This document shows positions 1 to 9,243 of a DNA stretch of 56,272 nucleotides, piece by piece. Made by a program: the position numbers and the translations under genes. The number at the start of each line of letters is the position of its first letter. The stretch's first letter is position 1. The stretch is from Micavibrio sp. UBA2705. Lineage in GTDB: Bacteria > Pseudomonadota > Alphaproteobacteria > Micavibrionales > Micavibrionaceae. The notes under the pieces were generated by a model. That model saw nothing but the letters and a program-made list of their open reading frames with translations. It had not been told where the DNA came from and did no database searches. Where the stretch lies: the NCBI GenBank assembly GCA_002354205.1, contig DELD01000007.1, positions 1,666 to 57,937 on the forward strand, given 5' to 3'.

Positions 1-287
1 GCGATATTTTTGTGGCGGTTCTCGCTTCGCAGAACACCAAGCAGCCCTTACGGATGGATTTTACAATTAACCTGCCTTCTAGCCCGTCGGATGCAAAAAA
101 AGGCGTTGATAATTTAGATGCGCAAACGGTCATAGATGCGTCTAAGATGGCCGCGATACTGCAAAAAAACGGCTTGCCTGTGAATCTCTTTTCTTTCGCG
201 TATCGCAAAGGTAAGCGCGGAAAAACGGATATAAGCTTCGGCGCATATGAACCTTATGACTTCTCGTCTGCGCGTGGGGGGCAATAA
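1..287 (+). CDS. C-terminal part of a possible MotB/OmpA-like protein (5' end outside window)
   Basis: The reading frame is open from the first bases of the window to a TAA at 285-287, so this is very likely the end of a longer gene; a GTG at position 12 is a weak start without a ribosome site. The visible part has a strand-rich stretch, then a helix with the pattern ASKMAAILQKNGLP, then a short basic strand region (SFAYRKGKRGKTDISF). That order resembles the second half of an OmpA/MotB peptidoglycan-binding domain. The stop lies 2 bases before the GTG of the following MotB-like gene, so the two are probably co-transcribed and may act in one stator or cell-wall anchoring module. The family assignment is an inference from context and fold pattern; no catalytic motif is present. 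Confidence 0.45.
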   Translation, partial: DIFVAVLASQNTKQPLRMDFTINLPSSPSDAKKGVDNLDAQTVIDASKMAAILQKNGLPVNLFSFAYRKGKRGKTDISFGAYEPYDFSSARGGQ

Positions 288-289
288 AG

Positions 290-1096
290 GTGGAAATAAA
301 AACCTCTGATATTAAATTTGGCGAAGACCCTTTAGAAAGCAAAAACACAGAAGCGGCGAGTGAGGGGCAAGAGAGCTACATTAGTGACTTGAATTTATTT
401 GCGCCTAAAGCTCCTGCGCAAAATGGTGATGCTTGGCTCGTCACTTTTACTGATATTATGGCGCTAATGCTCACTTTTTTTGTTTTGTTGTTTTCTATGT
501 CTGTGCCCGATGAGGACATCTTCGACGAAACACCTGAACGCACTTTAGATGCCAGTAAATTTATGGGGCATCGTAATTTTGCTGGCAATATGCAGGCGAC
601 ATCCCTGAGTACTCAGCCTCGGCAGGCGGGGCTGAATTTAGGCTATCTATCATCACTTATTGCGCAGGCCAGTATCGACAATCCACGCATGGAAGGGGTG
701 ACGATACTGCGTAATGCGGATCGCCTTGTACTTTTAATGCCAGATGAAGTTAAATTTGATTCGGGCAGCACGGAGCTATCAAGGCTAGCAAAAGAAGTTC
801 TGCGTGATTTAGCCGGTGTGCTAACCAATATTGATAACCAAATCATTGTGATTGGCCATGCCGACCCTACAGGCGCAGATAGCCCCGAAAATTACTGGGT
901 GAATTGGGATATATCATTACGCCGCGCCCATGAAGTCGCCTTGTTGCTATCTAAATATGGGGTGGATCAAGATATGGTCGTCCGCGGCATATCGCAGGCG
1001 CGCTATAAAGAACTTCCACCGTCAATGCCACAAGATCAGCGTATGAGTTATGCGCGGCGCGTTGATATCATTCTTAAGCCTGAAAAAGCGCAATAA
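290..1096 (+). CDS. MotB-like flagellar stator / OmpA-family protein
   Basis: This 268-residue protein has the MotB layout: a cytoplasmic N-terminus of about 45 residues, one membrane segment at about 50-71 and a C-terminal OmpA-like peptidoglycan-binding domain at about 150-265. The membrane segment (WLVTFTDIMALMLTFF) carries Asp at about residue 55, where MotB has its proton-binding Asp. In the OmpA domain GHADPTG stands for the usual GHTD.xG, DISLRRA for the LSxxRA helix, and ARRVDI supplies the conserved terminal Arg. It starts at GTG 290 after a G-rich ribosome site at 275-280 and follows the preceding gene by 2 bases. MotB proteins pair with MotA to drive flagellar rotation; no motA is visible here. 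It could also be a MotB-like anchor outside the stator. Confidence 0.8.
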   Translation: MEIKTSDIKFGEDPLESKNTEAASEGQESYISDLNLFAPKAPAQNGDAWLVTFTDIMALMLTFFVLLFSMSVPDEDIFDETPERTLDASKFMGHRNFAGNMQATSLSTQPRQAGLNLGYLSSLIAQASIDNPRMEGVTILRNADRLVLLMPDEVKFDSGSTELSRLAKEVLRDLAGVLTNIDNQIIVIGHADPTGADSPENYWVNWDISLRRAHEVALLLSKYGVDQDMVVRGISQARYKELPPSMPQDQRMSYARRVDIILKPEKAQ

Positions 1097-1268
1097 AAAT
1101 GGACGCATATTTAAAGGCTAGGGGGCTTGTCATTTAATATGTTGATTATGTGACATTACATCAGGCTCAGCCCTTGTTACGGTGCGGTCTAAATGCAAAA
1201 ATTACAGCATGTTAACGGCGCGGATAAAAGCCACTTTAAATCGGCGCGTCATATTATTAAGGCACAAG

Positions 1269-4200
1269 ATGAATATTGCGTTTAAGCAAGATCAGAATAA
1301 GACAATGCGTATAGGGCAGGTAGCCTTATTTGCGCGTTTTTTTTGTGTCTGTGTATTCATATGCTGTCTATCGCTGCCAGTCATGGCACAAGGCTTAAAT
1401 ATACGCTCTGGCCTGCATGAGGATTATACGCGTATTGTTTTTGACTGGTCGCTTGCAGGGGTAACGTTTGAGGTGAATGACACTTCGCCGCAAAGCACTG
1501 AAATTTTGTTTAACCGTAATGCGAGCAATCTGAGCCAATCGGCGCTTGACCTTACGGATAGCCAGCAAGTGTCTTCTTTTGCCGTGTTAAGCCGTGCGCC
1601 ACTGCGCGTGAAAATTGACCATTTGCGTGGCGCGGATATTCGTGTGTTTAACATTCTTAACCGCATTGTCGTTGACGTAAAAGCGGAAGGCGTTAAAAAC
1701 ACTATTAAACAAGCTGCGCCAGCACCAACGCCTGCACAAGCACCAGCTCCACAGGCAAATAAAACTGCGGTTGAGCGTCCGCCAGAAAAACCTGCGACGC
1801 AAAATAGCAATTTTGATAAGGTACGCAAAAAAGCAGCAGAGGAAAACCTGACCTTGAAAGTGGGGCAGGGTAAGGATGAAACCGCGCTCGTACAGCGCGT
1901 TAATGAAGCGCCGCCTGCAATGGGGAGCGAACAAAGCGCAGCTTCACCCGCAGCGAAAGGCGATGCGAACGCGGCGCGCGATGCAGGTGAAGAAACCACA
2001 TATTTTGAACGCCTGGCCGCAGAGAACGCTGCCGCCGCGCCGCATAAAGTGATTATATCAAGCACAGAAGCCATGGATATGGGGGCGTATATTCGCGCAG
2101 GGCGTTTATGGCTCATCCTTAGCGCGCCAGATTATTTTGTTACGCCGATTTTGCGGGGCGAAAACGCGGAGGATTTTGGCGAATTTCAACGCATCGACAT
2201 TCCAGAAGCAACGGCATTTTACATGGACTTGCCCAAAGACAGGCAGTTTTACGCACAGGCTGAAGGCGGCGGTTTGAACTGGACTGTGATTTTGAGCGAA
2301 ACCCGCCCGAAAGCAAAGCGCAAATGGCCTACGAGAAATGTTGACGAAACCGTATTGCGCGGCGGCGAATCCTTAGTGTGGAATGTTGCAGGAACAAAGC
2401 GCGTTGTTAAGTTTGAAGACCCCTTCCTTGGCGATGACATTTTTGTGTCTTTGGTGGAGCAGGCTGACTTATTTGGCGGCGCGGCAAAGTCATATGTTGA
2501 TTTTGATATGCTCGAATCGATCATTGGCATGGCCGTTGTGCCCAAAGTCGATGATTTGCAGATGCGCTATGATGAAAAAACAATCACCCTTAGCCGCCCA
2601 AGTAAACTAGCGCTTATGGACCCGAGTGACATACGTGTTTATGAACTTACGCAGAATAATTTTGGCGAAGATGAAGACGCTGATAGTAATGGGCGTGACG
2701 CGCGCATATTAGGGCGCATTTTTAAATTTGACCAATGGCGCTTGGGCGGTAAATCGGCGCTGCGTAGAAACGAAGAGGTCATGATGCAGGGGCTAGGCGA
2801 GCGTAACCCAGAAGGGCGCGCCGAAGATTTAGTGTCCCTCGCGAAACTTGAAATATCAAATTCACGCGGCGCAGAGGCCGTGGGCTACTTAACAATTGCA
2901 GGCGAAGAATATAAACCTTTTAGGCAGAGTGCCGAATATCTGGCGCTGCTTGGTGCGGCTTACGCGTTGAATAATCAATACGACGTGGCGTTTAGAGTGC
3001 TCATGGTTCCGCAGCTTAACCGTTATGAAGAGATTAAATATTGGCGTGCATATGCCTTGGCGGAGCTTGACGACTGGGGGCAAGCGGGGGACGTTTTGCC
3101 TGATAACACACGTTTTTTAAGAAGCTACCCCAAAGAGTTGCGCTTGCCGCTTACGGTCGTTCTGGCGGAAGTTTATTTGCGCCGTGGTGATGTTGGTCGC
3201 GCAGAAGAGAGCCTGAAAATTATTGAGGCAGAATCTGACGATTTAAGCCCGCAATATGAAGGTGCTTTATTATACTTAAAGGGCGAATTAATGCGCCAGC
3301 GTAATAATAATCAAGGCGCGTTAACGCAGTGGCGCAAACTACTAAAGCATCCCGATGATTTTTACCGTACCCGCGCGCGCTTAGCCGTGACAGATTTAAG
3401 GTATAGCTTAAAAGAAATTACCGTTGATAAGGCTATTGATGACCTTGAACGCATGCGTTTTTCATGGCGCGGTGATGACCTTGAAACGACGATTAACTTT
3501 AAACTTGGCCGCCTGTATATAGAAAATAAATCATATATTAAAGGTCTGTCTGTCTTGAGAAAGGCTGTTGCGTTAAGTAAAGGCACAGGCATGGGGCGCG
3601 AAATGGCGGCCTATATGCGTAAACAATATAAAGATTTGTTCTTGGGCGATAAGGCTGATGACCTTACGCCGTTGCAGCTTGCTATGATTTACGAAGAATT
3701 TTCTGAATTAACACCATCTGGTGAAGAAGCCGATAAATTGATGCAGCACCTTGCTGAGCGTTTGGTTGATGTTGACTTGCTTGGTCGCGCCATAAAGATA
3801 CTCAGCGACCAAGTTGAAAACCGCTCTTCCGGCACAGAGCAAGTCGAACTGGCCTTAAGGCTGGCGGGGATTCAACTGATCAATAACGCCAATAAGGATG
3901 CGCTGAAAACCTTAAACTTGGCAGAACGTGTGATTAATCAATTGCCTATACTTAGCTCCGTTCCTTATCGCCGTGATATGAATTTATTGCGCGCGCGCGG
4001 CCTTTCGCGTGATGGACGTTCGCGCGATGCGCTTGTTTTGTTAAATAACATGAAACAGGATGATGATACCGTACGCCTAAAGGCTGATGTTGCTTGGACA
4101 GGCGGGCACTGGAATGATGCCGCAGAGGCGCTTGAAGAGCTCGTGACGCGTTACGATATAAAGCCAACTCAGCCAATAAGTGAAGCACAGGCCAATATGA

Positions 4201-4445
4201 TTTTAAACTGGACTGTCGCGCTGAGCCTTTCTGGTAACCGCCACGTGATAACGAATGTGCGTAACCAATATGCGGATAAAATGCAAAAAACCTCTAAGGG
4301 GGATATGTTTGAAGTTGTCACCCGTCCACGCCAAAACGCGATTTTGGCTGACCGTGACACAATTGGAAAAATCGTATCTGAAGTTGATATTTTCAGCGAC
4401 TTCCTCGAAAGCTACCGCGCTCCTGCTGCGAAGAAAAACCCGTAA
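1269..4445 (+). CDS. Large exported tetratricopeptide-like repeat protein
   Basis: From ATG 1269 this is about 1058 residues. I prefer this start because AAGG precedes it; ATG 1305 would give a shorter classical signal peptide, and GTG 1182 is less likely. A hydrophobic export signal ends near VMAQG. A strand-rich domain of about 100 residues follows (SGLHEDYTRIVFDW to VVDVKA), resembling an AMIN-type domain, then an Ala/Pro/Gln-rich linker and another globular region. The C-terminal half is a long array of helix pairs of TPR type (for example SAEYLALLGAAYALNNQYDVAF). Similar proteins sit after MotB-like genes in other alphaproteobacteria, so a role in motor or envelope assembly is plausible. 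The exact function is unknown and no enzyme motif is visible. Confidence 0.7.
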   Translation: MNIAFKQDQNKTMRIGQVALFARFFCVCVFICCLSLPVMAQGLNIRSGLHEDYTRIVFDWSLAGVTFEVNDTSPQSTEILFNRNASNLSQSALDLTDSQQVSSFAVLSRAPLRVKIDHLRGADIRVFNILNRIVVDVKAEGVKNTIKQAAPAPTPAQAPAPQANKTAVERPPEKPATQNSNFDKVRKKAAEENLTLKVGQGKDETALVQRVNEAPPAMGSEQSAASPAAKGDANAARDAGEETTYFERLAAENAAAAPHKVIISSTEAMDMGAYIRAGRLWLILSAPDYFVTPILRGENAEDFGEFQRIDIPEATAFYMDLPKDRQFYAQAEGGGLNWTVILSETRPKAKRKWPTRNVDETVLRGGESLVWNVAGTKRVVKFEDPFLGDDIFVSLVEQADLFGGAAKSYVDFDMLESIIGMAVVPKVDDLQMRYDEKTITLSRPSKLALMDPSDIRVYELTQNNFGEDEDADSNGRDARILGRIFKFDQWRLGGKSALRRNEEVMMQGLGERNPEGRAEDLVSLAKLEISNSRGAEAVGYLTIAGEEYKPFRQSAEYLALLGAAYALNNQYDVAFRVLMVPQLNRYEEIKYWRAYALAELDDWGQAGDVLPDNTRFLRSYPKELRLPLTVVLAEVYLRRGDVGRAEESLKIIEAESDDLSPQYEGALLYLKGELMRQRNNNQGALTQWRKLLKHPDDFYRTRARLAVTDLRYSLKEITVDKAIDDLERMRFSWRGDDLETTINFKLGRLYIENKSYIKGLSVLRKAVALSKGTGMGREMAAYMRKQYKDLFLGDKADDLTPLQLAMIYEEFSELTPSGEEADKLMQHLAERLVDVDLLGRAIKILSDQVENRSSGTEQVELALRLAGIQLINNANKDALKTLNLAERVINQLPILSSVPYRRDMNLLRARGLSRDGRSRDALVLLNNMKQDDDTVRLKADVAWTGGHWNDAAEALEELVTRYDIKPTQPISEAQANMILNWTVALSLSGNRHVITNVRNQYADKMQKTSKGDMFEVVTRPRQNAILADRDTIGKIVSEVDIFSDFLESYRAPAAKKNP

Positions 4446-4472
4446 CGATGTGCGCGTTACAGGGGTATAAAT

Positions 4473-4502
4473 TTGACATAATGTTGCATATTGGTATATA
4501 AT
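4473..4502 (+). promoter_or_regulatory. Sigma-70-type promoter of the 4530 gene
   Basis: TTGACA at 4473-4478 is followed after 18 bases by TATAAT at 4497-4502 (or after 16 by TATATA). The expected start of about 4509 leaves a leader of about 20 bases with GGAGG before ATG 4530. Confidence 0.65.
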
Positions 4503-4529
4503 CTCTAAATCAAATGGAGGATATATAAT

Positions 4530-5408
4530 ATGCATCTATCGGTAACGATCCCTTTTAATAATGCCCAGACATGGGGGCAACGCGTTCTTAGCGCTGATGA
4601 TATTTATAAGCAGGTCAAAGATACATTGGATGCGCATGGTAAGGTGTTGCCAACAACTTTGCGCCGTCCTGACATTCGCTTGATTCTTGAAAATAATTCA
4701 GGTGAAGAGATAAAATTCATGAACCCAGGCGACCACGCCAAAGAAAATACAGAAATTATTCCGGCTGCTGGTGACAGCAAAGCTGTGATGGTGATGCTAA
4801 AAGGAGATAGCCTAGATGAGCAAATGGCCAATGCGCAGCGCCTTGTCGATAAATTTGACCTTGGTGAAAAAGGCTTCACCAAAGAATTTGCTCACGCATT
4901 AGGGCGTGAAGATACGCAAGATATGGTCGCAGAAGCATACGGCCCTGCGCCTTTTAGTGGGCAGTCAGATAAGCTTGTGTCCTTAAACTGGGATAGCGCA
5001 GAAACTGGCGTGGATGTTTGCGTGGAACCCGTGAAAACGCGCCTTTGCGCTTTCGGTGCACGTAAACCTGAAAATGAAACTGTGTTTTCGACGGCGGTCG
5101 AGGTCTTTGTAAAAGGGACAAATACTACGGCAGAATGCGCTGAAGGCACAGCGATGTGCATTGCAGTAGCGCAAGACTGGGAAACACAGGAGGTTTCAAC
5201 GCGTCCAATTGTCCCAAGCATTGCGAAAGAATTTTATGGTGCGCATTACGATAATATGCCTGCTGTATCGGTCAGCGCGGACGGTAATGTTAGAGAAATT
5301 GATCTCAAAAACGGTGAAGCGCCGCTTAAAATTGATGCGCCGTCCTTTGCTAAATATAGCGGAGCATATGGTTCACCGAGCCCTGAAAATACAGCTTTTA
5401 AGTTTTAA
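4530..5408 (+). CDS. Hypothetical cytoplasmic protein
   Basis: I do not recognise this 292-residue protein. It has no signal peptide and no membrane segment, so it is probably cytoplasmic. The first half contains mixed helices and strands (for example SADDIYKQVKDTLDAHG, then a strand region RPDIRLILENNSGEEIKF). The middle holds four Cys in two close groups (VCVEPVKTRLC and ECAEGTAMC), which could form disulfides or bind metal but match no motif known to me. GGAGG precedes the ATG and a consensus promoter lies just upstream, with a strong terminator downstream, so it looks like a well-expressed single-gene unit. No function can be assigned. Confidence 0.7.
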   Translation: MHLSVTIPFNNAQTWGQRVLSADDIYKQVKDTLDAHGKVLPTTLRRPDIRLILENNSGEEIKFMNPGDHAKENTEIIPAAGDSKAVMVMLKGDSLDEQMANAQRLVDKFDLGEKGFTKEFAHALGREDTQDMVAEAYGPAPFSGQSDKLVSLNWDSAETGVDVCVEPVKTRLCAFGARKPENETVFSTAVEVFVKGTNTTAECAEGTAMCIAVAQDWETQEVSTRPIVPSIAKEFYGAHYDNMPAVSVSADGNVREIDLKNGEAPLKIDAPSFAKYSGAYGSPSPENTAFKF

Positions 5409-5436
5409 CGCAGCAAAGTACATGTCTTTAGATAAT

Positions 5437-5466
5437 AAAAAAACCGGCTGTGAAGCCGGTTTTTTA
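5437..5466. terminator. Bidirectional intrinsic terminator
   Basis: A 7-bp stem (ACCGGCT/AGCCGGT at 5443-5449 and 5454-5460) is flanked by an A-run on the left and a T-run on the right. It can end transcription of the 4530 gene and of the convergent coiled-coil gene. Confidence 0.85.
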
Positions 5467-5494
5467 CTTTGTGAGTGATTTCAAGATCTTAACT

Positions 5495-7882
5495 TTAAAG
5501 CGATTTCTTTACGCTCGAGCTGATCTGATCACGTGAATCCATTAGCTTCGTCATGTCTTGAATGTTACCTGAAAGTTTGTAAACGTCCAAATATTGGCCA
5601 TTTTGTGTAAAGACGATGGATGACGTAGTCCCCATATCGCCATTCACACAGGCAACGTCGTTCGCGCGAACTTTGCCGCTAGATTTTTTCGAAGGCATCA
5701 CGGCAAAGTCACCTGAACACTGCGCTGATAACGCGTTATTATAAGCAGAGCTCCATGTTTCTAAAGATCCGCTTTGTATCGCGAAGCGCTCATAGCTGCC
5801 TGTGATTTTACCCGATGTCCAGCTATAACCTTGGTCATATTCAGCGCCGTTTAGGTTAATGCTTGTCGTGTATTTCTGGATTTCGTTGTTCAACTCTACA
5901 TTCGCGCTATTAAGTACGTTAACAAGTGCGATGCTGCGGTCTTCTTTTGCAGCGGCAGGAATGTTGGCCATTGCTGGGGCGCTAACCATGCCTGCGGCAG
6001 GGGCGATGTCTGCCATGCGCTGCTGTTGCATAGCTTCTAATTCATGTGCTTGCGCAGCCATAGTCATAGTGACGTGATCAAGCTTTTCCTGCGTAATTAG
6101 AGATTTTTGGTTAAGTTCAGCCATTTTTGCATCACATTGCTGCTGCATATTTGTAGCTTCATGCAGCTTTGATTCTAATGCTGTAAGCTTTTCTTGCTGA
6201 TGCTGCGATGTGATTTTAGGATCAAATAATAGCTTTTCAATATTCTGTTTTTCAACGTCACACTGTTTTTTGCTGTTTTCTAAATGCATAGCAAGGCGGC
6301 GAATTTCAAGCTGCGCTTCGTTGTAACGGCTTGTTGCTTTTTGCACGTCCCAGTTTTTGCTGTCATTTTTGGTCAGCTTCGCTTCAGAAAGTTCTTTCTC
6401 GGCATCAATAAACTTTTGATAAAGCTCAGCATTCTCTTTGCCGGCGCGGTCCAGCGCCTTGTGTGAGTCCGCAAGTGCCTTTTCAAGGCGCGCAACAACA
6501 ATTTCTGAATTATCAGTTTTCATCTGACGCTGTAGCGTAGAGAGGTCAGCTTGTAAATTTTTCTTTTCCATTTGCACAGCTTTGATCTTCGCTTCGAGCG
6601 TGGCAACTTCAAGTGCATCTGTTGGCGCAGTTTCTGTGCCTGCCGCGGGCTGCATGTTGGCTATGCCTGCTTCTAGTGATGAAATTGTGGCTTGCGCAGA
6701 TTGTAGTGCCGCGTGAAGGTTTGCAATCTCAGCATCTTTTTGTGAAACAGAAAGGCTTGCTTGCTGCGCGCCTATTGCGTTTTGGCGTAATGTGGCAATT
6801 TCTTGCGTTAACGCTGTATTGGCTTGCGTTAAATTCGCATTGGCTTGCTGTAGCTGTGATATTTGTGCGTTGAGTTGGCTAATAATTGTGCTTTGTTCAC
6901 TTGCCTGCGCACTGCTGCCTTGTAACGTTGCAATCTGCGCTGATAATGCGCTGTTTTGTTGTGTTGCGTTGGCAAGATTCGCTTCAGCGGCTTGTAGCTT
7001 GCTTTCAATTTCTTGACGCTGTCCGTCCATGCCTTGATAAAATGCAATTTTTTCATTGCTGTCAGCCAATTGTGTTTTTAATTGGCTCATATCATAGCTT
7101 TGTTTCTCGATTGTAGATTGCAAAGCGTTAACCTGATTAACCAGTGAACTTTGTTGCGTTTTCGATGCGTTCTCAGTCGATAAAACTTTGTTTTGCAAAG
7201 CGGTAAGTTTCGCTTCGTTTTCTTTTAGCGCTTTTTCAAGGCTATATTTGCTTTGTTCAAGTTCAATTATTTTTGCATTAGCTGTGCGGCTATACAGGCT
7301 GTGTGTCGCGCTTGGCTCTTCCATTGCACTGTCGCCAGAAGCTGGGGCAATATTCGCCATGCTTTCCGCCATTGAATCTGATGCGTCAGCAGAAAGCATT
7401 GGGGTTGCGCCGCTGTGACATGTTTCAAGTTGCTCTAAGCCTTTGCCAAGGTCAGCGACATTAAAAGTCGATAAAACGCCAGCAATATTGACGGATAAAT
7501 CACCTTTGTCGGCGATATGCTGTAGGATTGGATCTTTACGGTTAAGTTTAACAACAACGGCTGAGCTTGAAGCTGGCTTAACTTCAAAGCGGCGTGAAAA
7601 GCCATCGCCTGATGAAAGTGTGATGCTGTAAGCGCGGCCTTTATCAAGGAATTTATCACCAAAATCAATCGCGGCAGAGATTTGTGAACTATCGCGCTGT
7701 GCAAATGATAAAACACGTTCGTTACTGTAACGTTTAATCATCGCGCAATATGGCTGCGTTGCCTTACTCACTTTTTTTACCATCCATGCATTTGCTTGTG
7801 CGTCATTGGCGCTAATAAGCGTACCGCCAATAAGGATAGTGCTTGCCATTAATACAGATGTTAGATTTTTAGTTAAATTCAT
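5495..7882 (-). CDS. Secreted long coiled-coil protein of unknown function
   Basis: This 795-residue protein starts with a clear Sec signal peptide (hydrophobic stretch to about residue 25, probable cleavage after DAQA). A folded N-terminal domain of about 120 residues follows, then a very long Gln/Ala/Leu-rich coiled coil (about residues 195-600), and a C-terminal globular domain of about 120 residues with four Cys, probably two disulfides. No catalytic motif is visible. Such a layout fits a periplasmic or surface scaffold or filament. It stands alone, converges on the preceding gene across a shared terminator and is separated from its upstream neighbour by 169 AT-rich bases. The function is unknown; the coiled coil would give many false hits in homology searches. 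Confidence 0.7.
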   Translation of the reverse strand: MNLTKNLTSVLMASTILIGGTLISANDAQANAWMVKKVSKATQPYCAMIKRYSNERVLSFAQRDSSQISAAIDFGDKFLDKGRAYSITLSSGDGFSRRFEVKPASSSAVVVKLNRKDPILQHIADKGDLSVNIAGVLSTFNVADLGKGLEQLETCHSGATPMLSADASDSMAESMANIAPASGDSAMEEPSATHSLYSRTANAKIIELEQSKYSLEKALKENEAKLTALQNKVLSTENASKTQQSSLVNQVNALQSTIEKQSYDMSQLKTQLADSNEKIAFYQGMDGQRQEIESKLQAAEANLANATQQNSALSAQIATLQGSSAQASEQSTIISQLNAQISQLQQANANLTQANTALTQEIATLRQNAIGAQQASLSVSQKDAEIANLHAALQSAQATISSLEAGIANMQPAAGTETAPTDALEVATLEAKIKAVQMEKKNLQADLSTLQRQMKTDNSEIVVARLEKALADSHKALDRAGKENAELYQKFIDAEKELSEAKLTKNDSKNWDVQKATSRYNEAQLEIRRLAMHLENSKKQCDVEKQNIEKLLFDPKITSQHQQEKLTALESKLHEATNMQQQCDAKMAELNQKSLITQEKLDHVTMTMAAQAHELEAMQQQRMADIAPAAGMVSAPAMANIPAAAKEDRSIALVNVLNSANVELNNEIQKYTTSINLNGAEYDQGYSWTSGKITGSYERFAIQSGSLETWSSAYNNALSAQCSGDFAVMPSKKSSGKVRANDVACVNGDMGTTSSIVFTQNGQYLDVYKLSGNIQDMTKLMDSRDQISSSVKKSL

Positions 7883-8051
7883 GATGCGTAAACCCCAAAA
7901 TAGTCTTTCCCGATTATATGTTTTTTCGTTCTCATTGTGAACGCCATTAATACGAAAAAAGTTACTTTTTTATAATTAATTTATTATTATGTATAAGATG
8001 TGCATCAAAAAAGCAAGCTTTCTGTAAATTATTTTACAAAAAGCTGAGGGC

Positions 8052-9175
8052 TTAGCGGCTAATGACAATAAGTTGCGGCTTGTCATGCGTGTCGCTAACG
8101 CTCAAAATACCATTTAGATTATAGGGTTTGTCATTATACTGTGCCAAAAGTTCTTCAATAACATTGGCAAAAGGGGCGCGTAGGCTGATTGTTTCTTTTA
8201 AAGCCATGCCTTTAGGTGCGTTCCAGATGAGCTCTACCTCAGCTTCATCAGCCCAGACTTTTGCGACTTCGTAAAGTGACGCGCCTTTATATCCACGCCA
8301 CAGGCGCGGGCGGAAAGCTTCATGATTATATATGTTGCTCGTGGTCACATATGATGGACTAACATCCCCTGTAAGCGCAGCGGGCTGCGCGTAGTAATGC
8401 GATGTTTCTTTGAGTGGGCGTTGCGGCGCACTGCGCGGCTGCGGTTTCTTTGTTGCGTGGGCGCTTTGTACATTTACGGCAGGCTGCGCGTCATGGCGCG
8501 GCGGTACGGCTACAACTTTGCTGACGCTATAAGCCTCTTGCGTTTGAGCCGCTGTTTTATGGGTGTTTGACTGTGGCGTGGCGCTATCTAGTCGTTTTTT
8601 TTTAAGCCTGTGATGCGGTGACCGGCGTTAACTGTATAGTTTTCAATATAATCAGCGGCTTTTGTTTCATGTTTAAGCAGTTTTTCAACAGCGCCGTGAT
8701 ATGTACCGAAGTAAGAAAAGTTACGGTGTAGCTGCGCTGTATCCTGTGTTTTCCATGTGAACGACTTGTCCGCGCGACCACCCCAACGTGAAATAACGTC
8801 TTGTAGGTTTTCACCGCTACGTGCGCGCCATGATAATACAGTCTCTGTTTGTGGCTGTGCGGCGATAACCGGTTGCTTTGCTTCAACGACAAGGTTTTTC
8901 GTTGGCATTGGCGTTAGGCTTTGCGGCGCAGATTCTGCCTTTAAAATAACATGCGCAGGCGCCATGTTTTTTGGCGCGTCGTGTGTAATCGGCATCATGT
9001 CCGTTTCGGATGTTACAGCCGCCATATCATTTTCATCTTGTGGAATGTAAACGTCATGACTAATAACCAGCGTTGATGTTCCTTTATTCATATCGGCATG
9101 TGCGTTGCTTGGCGCTGCGATGCTTAATGCGATAAGGCCAGATAAGAATGTCAAAGTCTTTAATGTCATGTTCAT
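8052..9175 (-). CDS. Two-domain TcpQ-like secreted protein, joined by a -1 frameshift at an A9 run
   Basis: The 5' part (9175 to a TAG at 8590-8588) has a signal peptide and one TcpQ-like domain (WRARSGENLQDVISRWGG to AVEKLL). Just before the stop the mRNA has nine A followed by C (8603-8595), including the slippery heptamer A-AAA-AAC in phase. In the -1 frame there is no stop from the run down to 8052. That frame encodes a Pro/Gln/Ala-rich linker and a second TcpQ-like domain (GASLYEVAKVWADEAEVELIW to VIEELLAQY). The joined product is about 374 residues; without frameshifting the product is 195. TcpQ/PilL-type domains occur in pilus or envelope assembly factors. The joining can be ribosomal frameshifting, transcriptional slippage, a mutation or an assembly error in the homopolymer. 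prfB lies 68 bases upstream on the same strand. Confidence 0.65.
8588..8603 (-). promoter_or_regulatory. Putative slippage site (A9 run, AAAAAAC heptamer and 0-frame stop)
   Basis: Nine A in the sense strand (8603-8595), then CGAC and the 0-frame TAG. The phase of A-AAA-AAC matches the X-XXY-YYZ rule for -1 ribosomal frameshifting; one extra A in the transcript would give the same result. Confidence 0.5.
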
Positions 9176-9243
9176 GTTCAGTTCACTTTTGCTTGCTGTT
9201 TATGCTGCTTAATTCTGTTTATATCATCTAGGTTTTAATCATC

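Noticed and set aside
1424..2116. Long antisense frame opposite the repeat protein
   Set aside because: Shadow of the Ala/Pro-rich coding strand; no ribosome site and no domain.
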